Assembly: GCA_947625445.1 (NCBI GenBank)
Contig: CANQOM010000079.1
Location: forward strand, 1-7,178
Length of the DNA stretch: 7,178 nt
Direction: 5' to 3'
Source of the DNA: Candidatus Gastranaerophilales bacterium
Lineage (GTDB): Bacteria; Cyanobacteriota; Vampirovibrionia; Gastranaerophilales; Gastranaerophilaceae
A model generated the notes under the pieces. The model searched no databases and had not been told where the DNA came from. It saw only the letters and a program-made list of their open reading frames with translations. The position numbers and the translations under genes are program-made. Below, piece after piece: positions 1 to 6,130 of this stretch. Position 1 is the stretch's first letter; each line of letters opens with the position of its first letter.

Positions 1-63
1 GTTCAAATTGTAGATAGAACTGACTGTGATAATATTGCCGGAATAGCTCAAATGGGATTATAA
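1..63 (+). CDS. 3' end of an unidentified protein gene (5' truncated by window edge)
   Basis: The first frame is open from base 1 to a TAA at 61-63 and reads VQIVDRTDCDNIAGIAQMGL. Only these 20 C-terminal residues are visible, so no family can be named. The composition looks like normal protein. The gene would run toward the rel gene and converge with it across an 80-bp gap. It could be a chance open frame, because 20 codons is too short to prove coding. Confidence 0.45.
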   Translation, partial: VQIVDRTDCDNIAGIAQMGL

Positions 64-143
64 TTCATATAATTTAGTGCTTAAAGAGCTCAACTGTTGA
101 TTTGTAACACCTATAGAGTACACGTAACTCTGAAAAGCTAAAA
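64..143. other. Convergent intergenic gap, no clear terminator
   Basis: This 80-bp AT-rich gap lies between the gene tail ending at 63 and the rel stop. It contains a weak 5-bp inverted repeat (AGAGT at 115-119 with ACTCT at 127-131, 7-base loop) and the odd-centred palindrome TCAACTGTTGA (90-100). Neither stem is GC-rich or followed at once by a T-run on either strand, so I do not call an intrinsic terminator. Confidence 0.4.
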
Positions 144-2345
144 TTACTTTTTATTTTTATGTTTAGTTTCTTGTTTTTTTTCAGGAGATATTTTAATTCG
201 TGAATTCATTTGAATTCTTTTAACAGAATGAACATCAGGTAAAGAGAGAAAAGCGTTTATAACAGAAGTCAATTTTTCGATACCGTTAACTTCAACACCC
301 AGTTCTATAATACCAACTTTTTTTGCATAATTTGTTTTAACATTTGCATAAGTTATATTAGTCCCGCAATCGGCAGCTTTTACAAGGATATCTTTAAGCA
401 TTCCGACTCTGTCAACAGTATTAATTCTTATAGAAGTAACATAAGTTTTATTAGAAGTTTCATTATTACGCCAACTTATTTTCATTAAACGTTCTTCAGG
501 AATTGTATCTAAAGAAGGGCAATCAATTCTATGGACACTTACCCCTTTACCTCTTGTAACAACACCTACAATTTGTTCACCGGGAACAGGAGAGCAGCAC
601 TTTGCAATAGAATATAACATTCCTTCAAGACCGATTATTTCATTTTTATACTGATTTTTTTTCTTATTAGATACAAACTGATTTTGATTTTCATCATTAC
701 TTTTTTTAATTTTACTGGTAACTTTATTAATGGTAGTTTCACCATTTCCTATAGCGGCAAACAAGTCATCAACAGAGATATAGTTAAGCATTTTAGAAAT
801 TTCAAGCAGATGTCCGTTTTTCATATTTTCATCAAATACTGCTTTGGTAATTTCTTGTTCAAGCATATTTCTGCCAGTAACAATATATTCATCTCTGTTA
901 TGCTTTTTAAACCATTGTCTTATTTTGGATTGAGCCTGTTTAGTTACACAAAATTTTAACCAATGAAGCTTAGGAGTACCCGTTTTAGATGTAAATAATT
1001 CAACAATGTCACCATTATTCAATTTAGTATCAAGTTGAGCAATTCTACCGTTAATTAGAGCACCTGTTGTTTTATATCCGACTTCAGAGTGGATTCTAAA
1101 TGCGAAATCAATAGGAGTTGCATTTAACGGCAGGTCTATAATATCACCCATAGGGGTGAAACAAAATACCTGATTCCCGAATAAATCTATTTTTACTTTT
1201 TCAACAAATTCATTTGCGTCAGTTGCTTCTTTTTCAAGTTCAATCATCTGATGCATCCAAGAAAATTTAATATCATCTTCCGAAGCCGCTTTAATAGAAC
1301 CGGATTCTTTATATTTCCAATGCGCAGCAACACCGTATTCTGCAATTTTATGCATTTCTTTTGTTCTGATTTGAACTTCCAACGGCTTTTGTTTAGGGCC
1401 TATTACCGACGTATGCAATGATTTATATCCGTTTCCTTTGGGCATTGCTATATAATCTTTGAATCTTCCCGGAATAGGTTTAAACAGTGAATGTATTATA
1501 CCCAATACCTCATAACATTGACGTTCTGTATCAACAATAACTCTAACTGCAGTAATATCATATAAATCATTAAATGCTACATTCAGCCTTTGCATTTTTT
1601 TATAAATACTGTAATAATGCTTTGCCCTACCTGTAATTTCGGCATTTATTTCATTTTTCTTTAAACTTTCAGAAATTTCATCAATCAAAAGTTTAACTGT
1701 ATTTTCACGTTCAGCTTTTTTTTGAGCAACCAATTGGGCAATTTCAAAGTATTTTTCAGGGTTAAGATATCTTAAAGATAAATCTTCAAGTTCTGCTTTA
1801 ATTCTTCCGATACCTAATCTGTTAGCAAGCGGAGCAAATATATCAAGAGTTTCTTGCGCAATTCTTACCTGTTTTACAGGTGACATATAGTTTAAAGTTC
1901 GCATATTATGGAGTCTGTCTGCCAGTTTTAAAAATATAACACGAACATCTTTTGCCATAGCTATAAACATTCGTCTGAAACTTTCAGCCTGCCGTTCTTC
2001 CTTTGACTTGAACTGAAATTTATCTAATTTAGTGACTCCTAAAACAAGATTTAAAACATCTTCGCCAAATTCTTCACCCAATTGTTCCGGCGTAAGCCCT
2101 GTGTCTTCTATCGTATCATGCAATATTGAAGCCATAAGAGTATGCTTATCAACTTTAAGAGTTGCAAGAATTTTTGCTACTTCAACCGGGTGTATAATGT
2201 AAGGTTCTTCACTTACTCTGTATTGACCTTCATGAAGTTTTTCCGCAAACTTATATGCCTTATAAATTTCCTGTATATCTTCTTCCGAGCGATTTTGTTC
2301 TCTTAGAATTTTTTCCAGCCCGGCGAATAAATTTTCAGATTCCAT
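144..2345 (-). CDS. rel: Bifunctional (p)ppGpp synthetase/hydrolase, long RelA/SpoT (Rel) family
   Basis: This cytosolic stringent-response enzyme makes (p)ppGpp from ATP plus GTP/GDP and also hydrolyses it. All domains of a long RSH protein are present in 733 residues. The HD hydrolase domain has H52, H76-D77, the E80-D81 pair and D143, so hydrolysis should be active. The synthetase domain (about 240-345) has D263, the RFKD motif at 294-297 (the RxKD type of bifunctional enzymes, not the ExDD type of E. coli RelA), NGYKSLHT with Y307, and E323 in LEVQIRT. A TGS domain follows (about 391-452), then a Lys/Asn-rich linker (about 541-568), a Cys-containing zinc-finger-like segment (C583, C584, C609) and a C-terminal ACT domain (about 636-711) for ribosome/amino-acid sensing. 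The ATG at 2345 has an AGGA ribosome site 8 bases upstream (2354-2357). It is transcribed alone, divergently from yggU. Both catalytic halves look intact, so this may be the only long RSH enzyme, but the window cannot show that. Confidence 0.96.
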   Translation of the reverse strand: MESENLFAGLEKILREQNRSEEDIQEIYKAYKFAEKLHEGQYRVSEEPYIIHPVEVAKILATLKVDKHTLMASILHDTIEDTGLTPEQLGEEFGEDVLNLVLGVTKLDKFQFKSKEERQAESFRRMFIAMAKDVRVIFLKLADRLHNMRTLNYMSPVKQVRIAQETLDIFAPLANRLGIGRIKAELEDLSLRYLNPEKYFEIAQLVAQKKAERENTVKLLIDEISESLKKNEINAEITGRAKHYYSIYKKMQRLNVAFNDLYDITAVRVIVDTERQCYEVLGIIHSLFKPIPGRFKDYIAMPKGNGYKSLHTSVIGPKQKPLEVQIRTKEMHKIAEYGVAAHWKYKESGSIKAASEDDIKFSWMHQMIELEKEATDANEFVEKVKIDLFGNQVFCFTPMGDIIDLPLNATPIDFAFRIHSEVGYKTTGALINGRIAQLDTKLNNGDIVELFTSKTGTPKLHWLKFCVTKQAQSKIRQWFKKHNRDEYIVTGRNMLEQEITKAVFDENMKNGHLLEISKMLNYISVDDLFAAIGNGETTINKVTSKIKKSNDENQNQFVSNKKKNQYKNEIIGLEGMLYSIAKCCSPVPGEQIVGVVTRGKGVSVHRIDCPSLDTIPEERLMKISWRNNETSNKTYVTSIRINTVDRVGMLKDILVKAADCGTNITYANVKTNYAKKVGIIELGVEVNGIEKLTSVINAFLSLPDVHSVKRIQMNSRIKISPEKKQETKHKNKK

Positions 2346-2368
2346 ATATTTTTTCCTGCTTACGCTTT

Positions 2369-2397
2369 ATTTTACACTCTATTTTATTTTTTTACCA
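2369..2397 (-). promoter_or_regulatory. Possible promoter for rel
   Basis: Reading the minus strand, a -10-like TAAAAT (2369-2374) is preceded directly by TG. The best -35 candidate at normal spacing is poor (TGGTAA at 2392-2397, 3 of 6 matches). Predicted initiation near 2362 would leave a leader of about 17 bases that still contains the AGGA ribosome site. The region is AT-rich, so a chance match is quite possible. Confidence 0.3.
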
Positions 2398-2426
2398 GTA
2401 ATTTTATTATTCTCACTCAATTGATG

Positions 2427-2432
2427 TATAAT
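2427..2432 (+). promoter_or_regulatory. Consensus -10 box (TATAAT) directly upstream of yggU
   Basis: A perfect TATAAT, preceded by TG, sits six bases before the ATG at 2439. Initiation seven bases after the box would fall on or next to the A of that ATG, giving a leaderless mRNA. No good -35 is seen (TTATTA at 2404-2409, 3 of 6). No Shine-Dalgarno sequence precedes the gene, which agrees with leaderless expression. Confidence 0.5.
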
Positions 2433-2438
2433 TTTAAT

Positions 2439-2753
2439 ATGATTTCAGATTCCGATTTTTTAACAGAAACAAAAGAAGGAATAGTTTTAAATGTAAAACT
2501 TGTTCCAAATTCTTCTTTTAGTAAAATTACAGATTTCACAAAAGAATATGTAAGAATCAAAATATCAGCTCCTGCAATTGAAAATAAAGCCAATAAAGAG
2601 TTAATATCATTTTGCGCTAAATTATTTGATGTAAATAAATCTAAAATAACAATTATTTCCGGAGAAAAGTCTAAACTAAAAAAAATATTGGTTAAGGATA
2701 GTGAATTTTCTATAATTTCACAAAAACTTTTGTTTGTGTTAAACTCATTGTAA
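2439..2753 (+). CDS. YggU/DUF167 family protein
   Basis: This is a small conserved protein of the DUF167 (YggU) family; its molecular role is not established. The 104 residues carry the family pattern: a first strand VLNVKLVPNSS (about 16-26), VRIKISAPAIENKANKELI (about 38-56; the family norm is ApP.dGkAN..L), and ITIISGEKSKLKKI (about 70-83; norm v.G..sr.K.v). The usual glycine before KAN is replaced by asparagine. I place the start at the ATG at 2439. The frame stays open to a TTG at 2421 and an ATG at 2424, but those overlap a perfect TATAAT box and would add residues with no family counterpart. The length is close to the usual 95-105 residues. secG starts 21 bp downstream on the same strand, so the two are probably cotranscribed. 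Confidence 0.85.
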   Translation: MISDSDFLTETKEGIVLNVKLVPNSSFSKITDFTKEYVRIKISAPAIENKANKELISFCAKLFDVNKSKITIISGEKSKLKKILVKDSEFSIISQKLLFVLNSL

Positions 2754-2774
2754 AAAGGGAAAAGGAAATAAATT

Positions 2775-2999
2775 ATGCTCACTACTATATGGATTATTCA
2801 AATTGTTTCAGCAGTATTATTAATAATGTTAGTATTATTACACTCTCCAAAAGGAGACGGATTAGGAGCTATAGGTGGAGCAGCAAATTTATTTTCTTCA
2901 CAAAAAAGCGCAGAAAAAGGACTTAATCGTGTAACTTATGTTCTTTCTGCTATATTTTTAGTTTGTTCATTTATTACCGGATTTCATTTATTTAATTAA
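2775..2999 (+). CDS. secG: Preprotein translocase subunit SecG, cyanobacterial type
   Basis: SecG is the small membrane subunit of the SecYEG channel that helps SecA-driven protein export. The 74 residues contain two hydrophobic spans (about 4-23 and 52-70) joined by a Gly-rich cytoplasmic loop, the standard SecG hairpin. The loop holds LLHSPKGDGLGAIGG (21-35), LFSSQKSAEKGLNRVT (39-54). This version, with HSPKGDGLG and KSAE..LNRVT, matches my recollection of cyanobacterial SecG, whereas Firmicute and proteobacterial forms begin the loop with LLQ.GK. An AGGA ribosome site lies 8 bases before the ATG. The gene follows yggU by 21 bp. Its last 8 bases overlap the end of dut on the opposite strand, leaving no room for a terminator between them. 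Confidence 0.93.
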   Translation: MLTTIWIIQIVSAVLLIMLVLLHSPKGDGLGAIGGAANLFSSQKSAEKGLNRVTYVLSAIFLVCSFITGFHLFN

Positions 3000-3435
3000 C
3001 ATTAAAGCCTGTAGAACCAAACCCGCCTTCGCCTCGAGCTGAAGCAGCAAGCTCTGTTGTCACTTCTATTTGTGCTTTTTCTACCTTTGCAATTACCATT
3101 TGTGCTATTCTGTCATCCGGTTTTATCGTATAATCTTCATTTGATAAATTAACCAGCCCGACACAAACTTCTCCTCTGTAGTCAGCATCAACTGTTCCTA
3201 CTGCATTTATCAATGTAATTCCGTGTTTAACAGAAAGCCCTGAACGTGCTCTTATTTGAGCCTCATATTCATTTGGAATCTCAATTTTTATGCCTGTTGG
3301 AATTAATGCTCTTTCTAACGGTTTTAATGTTATTTCTTTTTCTATTGCAGCATATAAATCCATGCCTGATGAGCCATCTGTTTTATATTCGGGAAGATAT
3401 TTATTATGTTCCATTCTTATTATTTTCATTTTCAT
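2992..3435 (-). CDS. dut: Deoxyuridine 5'-triphosphate nucleotidohydrolase (dUTPase)
   Basis: This enzyme hydrolyses dUTP to dUMP and pyrophosphate, which keeps uracil out of DNA and supplies dUMP for thymidylate synthesis. All five motifs of the homotrimeric dUTPase family are visible in 147 residues. Motif 1 is SSGMDLYA (22-29), motif 2 RARSGLS (62-68), and motif 3 NAVGTVDADYRGEV (77-90) with catalytic D83 and the base-binding tyrosine Y86. Motif 4 is DDRIAQMVI (107-115) and motif 5 RGEGGFGSTG (134-143) with the stacking phenylalanine F139. The ATG at 3435 has AGGAG (3445-3449) nine bases upstream; a second ATG two codons later is less well spaced. It is the last gene of the minus-strand string, 20 bp after the membrane-protein gene, and converges with secG. 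Confidence 0.96.
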   Translation of the reverse strand: MKMKIIRMEHNKYLPEYKTDGSSGMDLYAAIEKEITLKPLERALIPTGIKIEIPNEYEAQIRARSGLSVKHGITLINAVGTVDADYRGEVCVGLVNLSNEDYTIKPDDRIAQMVIAKVEKAQIEVTTELAASARGEGGFGSTGFNVN

Positions 3436-3455
3436 ATTGATTTTCTCCTTTTATT

Positions 3456-4421
3456 TTATTTATTTTTACTTGATAGTGAATATACAGGTTGATTATTTGA
3501 AACAGTTAAATTTTTAGAAAGATTATATTCACCCTCTAAGTGCAAAGTATAATTTGAAGTTTCTAAACTGTCATAGTTAATTTTGAATCTTCCCGTAGCG
3601 ATAATATTCTTTGAAAGATTTAAAGATAAAATTGTATCCATACAATCAAGTTCTTTTTGTAATCCTGCAGTATCAAAAATAGCACTTAATACGACAGAGA
3701 ATCTTAAATTTACATTATCCTTTTTATACTCTTCACATAAATTACTTAAATTAGTTTTCATAGACTTAATAAAATTGTCAACATGGTTAAAATTTCTAAA
3801 AGTTAAAAACAAATTTTTTCTGTAATATCCTTTTTGCATAGGTTTTGGAATAACAAGCAATCTGATTAATTCTTTATTAATAATTTGTTTTAAATCTTCA
3901 GCCGCCTGAAAAGAAACAGAAGAAGAGCCGCTTTGCTCTTGGAGTTTATCAAAAAACGAAGCAACAAGAAATACAAGCTTTGCCTCTTGCTGAACTTTTG
4001 TTTCATTATTTTCAGCAAGAGAAGCAATACTCCTTTTTGCAAGTCTTTTAGCTCTTAACTCTCTCTGTTGAGCTTTTATTCTTTCATATTCATCTTCAAA
4101 ATGAATAATTTTTTCATAAAAATAATTTAATGAACTTTGACAAATTAACCCCAATAAAAATGATAAAACTCCAACAATAGCAAGCGTAAAGTCAGCAGAC
4201 ACACCAACAGGTTTATAGAATATATTTACTATTTGATATGGAATTATAAAAAGCCAATTAAATAAATAAAGCCAATCCACCTCAAAACAATTTAAAAACC
4301 AGAAAACAAACGAAACAAAAGAATAACAAAAAAACAATACTCCAAATATCTTCACCATAAATACGATGAAGTTAAACATATTGATTTTATTCATTATACT
4401 TTTTGTAGCATTATTTACCAT
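3456..4421 (-). CDS. Unrecognised membrane-anchored protein, possibly with a degenerate nucleotide-cyclase-like domain
   Basis: I do not recognise this 321-residue protein as a named family. Residues about 16-45 form a long hydrophobic span and about 79-97 a second. Between them lies an aromatic-rich stretch (about 50-69, WLYLFNWLFIIPYQIVNIFY) that may dip into or cross the membrane. A charged helix rich in Glu, Arg, Lys and Gln (about 107-147) then leads into a soluble domain. The order of elements in that domain loosely recalls class III nucleotide cyclases: strand KLVFLVASFF (148-157), strand-helix KNLFLTFRNFNHVDNFIKSM (202-221), strand VNLRFSVVLSAIF (237-249), and a C-terminal LHLEGEYNL...QPVYSL segment. 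The metal-binding aspartates expected near residues 154 and 202 are absent, so catalysis is unlikely even if the fold is right. The start has no clear ribosome site; panC ends 10 bp upstream, so reinitiation is plausible. Coding is well supported by length and operon position; function is not. Confidence 0.8.
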   Translation of the reverse strand: MVNNATKSIMNKINMFNFIVFMVKIFGVLFFCYSFVSFVFWFLNCFEVDWLYLFNWLFIIPYQIVNIFYKPVGVSADFTLAIVGVLSFLLGLICQSSLNYFYEKIIHFEDEYERIKAQQRELRAKRLAKRSIASLAENNETKVQQEAKLVFLVASFFDKLQEQSGSSSVSFQAAEDLKQIINKELIRLLVIPKPMQKGYYRKNLFLTFRNFNHVDNFIKSMKTNLSNLCEEYKKDNVNLRFSVVLSAIFDTAGLQKELDCMDTILSLNLSKNIIATGRFKINYDSLETSNYTLHLEGEYNLSKNLTVSNNQPVYSLSSKNK

Positions 4422-4431
4422 TATTTTTATT

Positions 4432-5292
4432 CTATAATATCACATTATCAATAAGTCTTGTGTTGCCATCTTTAACCGCTATGGCAACAAGCGTACCTTC
4501 AGAAGCATTATTAACTTTTTCAAAGTTAGAATAATTTCTAAATTCCAGATATTCTAAATTCAAATTTTTATCTAAAACAGAAATAGCAGAATCAAACAAA
4601 ATAGAAACGTCACTAATACCTCTTTCAAACAGTCCTTTAATATAGAAAAGTGATTTAGAAATACTAATTGCCTGTTGTCTTTCTTGTTCGGATAAGTATG
4701 CATTTCTTGAGCTTAAAGCAAGTCCGTCTTCTTCTCTTACGATGGGGCAAGGGACTATTTCAATATCCAAATTTAAATCTTTAACCATTTTTTTTATAAT
4801 AAACAATTGTTGTGCATCTTTTTGACCGAAACAAGCGAAATCAGGTTGAACAATATTAAACAGTTTCATAACAACCGTTGCAACACCATCAAAATGCCCG
4901 ACACGAGATTTTCCGCATAAGCAATCAACAACATTATACGGAGGACATACATATGTCAGCTCATTATTATTCAAGCTTGAATTTTCTCCGTACATTTCTT
5001 TCGGACTTGGAGCAAAAATAACATTTACACCTAATTCTTCACAAAGTTTTTTGTCTTTATCCATATTTCTTGGATATTTGTCAAAATCTTCATTCGGACC
5101 AAACTGTATCGGATTTACAAAAACACTTACAACAACAAAGTCAGCAATCTCTTTTGCTTTTTTTATTAAAGAAGCATGCCCTGCGTGTAATGCTCCCATT
5201 GTAGGAACGAGTGCTATTTTATGCCCTTCTTTTTTTTGTTCTTTTACTAATTTTCTTACTTCAACTATATTATTTGATAAAATTGTATTCAA
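4432..5292 (-). CDS. panC: Pantothenate synthetase (pantoate-beta-alanine ligase)
   Basis: PanC joins pantoate and beta-alanine with ATP, through a pantoyl-adenylate intermediate, in the last step of pantothenate synthesis. Counting from the TTG at 5292, the protein has 286 residues, the usual length. It shows LVPTMGALHAGHASLI (28-43) with the HxGH nucleotide-binding pair H36/H39, FVNPIQFGPNEDF (58-70) with N61 and Q64, GHFDGVATVV (132-141), CFGQKDAQQ (154-162) with K158, and the KMSKS-like LALSSRNAYLS (191-201). The frame stays open upstream to an ATG at 5385, but the extra 31 residues lie inside panB, are basic and unlike PanC. The TTG start places the MNTILSNNIVEVRKL opening where family members begin. 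It is preceded by a weak purine-rich site (AAAGAG, 5299-5304). It overlaps the end of panB by 23 bp, so translation is probably coupled. Confidence 0.93.
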   Translation of the reverse strand: MNTILSNNIVEVRKLVKEQKKEGHKIALVPTMGALHAGHASLIKKAKEIADFVVVSVFVNPIQFGPNEDFDKYPRNMDKDKKLCEELGVNVIFAPSPKEMYGENSSLNNNELTYVCPPYNVVDCLCGKSRVGHFDGVATVVMKLFNIVQPDFACFGQKDAQQLFIIKKMVKDLNLDIEIVPCPIVREEDGLALSSRNAYLSEQERQQAISISKSLFYIKGLFERGISDVSILFDSAISVLDKNLNLEYLEFRNYSNFEKVNNASEGTLVAIAVKDGNTRLIDNVIL

Positions 5293-6130
5293 GTTTTTCT
5301 CTTTCTTCTTTTGGTAAACTAAATGAATGTTCATCAGACGGGAAATCAGATGATTTAACTTCTTCACAATATTTTGAAATTGCATCCGTCATAATTTCTT
5401 TAATATTAGCATATCTTTTAACGAATTTAGGAATGTTTCCGCAATATTTACCTAAAATATCATCAATAACAAGTACTTGTCCGTCACAATATTTTCCGGC
5501 CCCAATTCCGATTGTAGGTATGGAAATATTTTCACTTATATATTTTGCGGTTTCCGTCGGAACCATTTCAAGTACAATTGCAAAAACTCCGTTTTCTTCA
5601 AGCCGTTTTGCATCTTGAAGTAATTTTAAAGTATTCTCATACGACTTTCCCTGAACATAGTATCCTCCTATTGTATTTATATATTGAGGAGTAAAACCTA
5701 TATGTCCTACTACATTAATACCTGAATTAGTAAGATGAGAAACTTCATCAAGAATAAAAGAAGATGCGCCTTCTAATTTTACCGCTTTTGCACCTGCTCG
5801 TATTAATCTTCCCGCATTTATTGTTGTTTGTTCTTTAGAAACATTAAAGGAAAGAAACGGCAAATCAGCAATAACCAAAGCTCTTTTAACCCCTCTTGAA
5901 ACTGCACGGGTAAATATCTCCATATCATCGACAGTGACATTTATTGTATTATCATATCCCAGCACGGTCATTCCGAGAGAATCACCTATTAGAACAGAAT
6001 CTATTCCGCATTCATCCACATATTTGGCAGTAGAATAATCATATGCGGTAAGCATTGTTATTTTTTCATTATTTTCTTTCATTTGCTTGAATGTTTTAAC
6101 ACTAACAGGTTTCATTTGTTCACTGCTCAT
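5270..6130 (-). CDS. panB: 3-methyl-2-oxobutanoate hydroxymethyltransferase (ketopantoate hydroxymethyltransferase)
   Basis: PanB transfers a hydroxymethyl group from 5,10-methylene-tetrahydrofolate to alpha-ketoisovalerate, giving ketopantoate, the first committed step toward pantothenate and coenzyme A. The 286-residue TIM-barrel protein has MLTAYDYSTA (26-35), IGDSLGM (48-54) and the metal-binding aspartates D50 and D89. It also has AVKLEGA (116-122) with K118 and E120, GHIGFTPQ (142-149), the catalytic base E188 in VLEMVP, and TIGIGAG (206-212). The C-terminal DFPSDEHSF is typical of the family. The ATG at 6130 overlaps the upstream yvcK stop as ATGA, and an AAGGAT ribosome site (6139-6144) lies 8 bases upstream inside yvcK. 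The ketopantoate reductase (panE) and aspartate decarboxylase (panD) genes are not in this window. Confidence 0.97.
   Translation of the reverse strand: MSSEQMKPVSVKTFKQMKENNEKITMLTAYDYSTAKYVDECGIDSVLIGDSLGMTVLGYDNTINVTVDDMEIFTRAVSRGVKRALVIADLPFLSFNVSKEQTTINAGRLIRAGAKAVKLEGASSFILDEVSHLTNSGINVVGHIGFTPQYINTIGGYYVQGKSYENTLKLLQDAKRLEENGVFAIVLEMVPTETAKYISENISIPTIGIGAGKYCDGQVLVIDDILGKYCGNIPKFVKRYANIKEIMTDAISKYCEEVKSSDFPSDEHSFSLPKEEREKLEYNFIK

Noticed and set aside
115..159. Short hairpin plus downstream T-rich stretch as a terminator for the gene ending at 63
   Set aside because: The stem is five base pairs and AT-containing, and the T-rich stretch begins more than ten bases after it, within the rel C-terminal codons. 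The geometry does not fit an intrinsic terminator.
684..959. Plus-strand 91-codon open frame opposite the rel gene
   Set aside because: It is antisense to the TGS-to-linker region of a complete Rel protein and has no ribosome site or recognisable motif.
2417..2782. A 121-codon open frame on the minus strand opposite yggU
   Set aside because: It lies wholly antisense to a gene with clear DUF167 family motifs and shows no family pattern of its own; AT-rich composition explains the open frame.
3036..3054. Inverted repeat GAGCT...AGCTC inside the dut 3' region as a terminator for secG
   Set aside because: The stem is only five base pairs with a nine-base loop, lies within the conserved dut coding sequence and is not followed by a T-run.
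5211..5618. A 135-codon open frame on the plus strand with hydrophobic stretches
   Set aside because: It is antisense to panB and the start of panC, whose catalytic motifs are intact. Hydrophobic runs are expected on the reverse of Lys/Glu-rich coding sequence.
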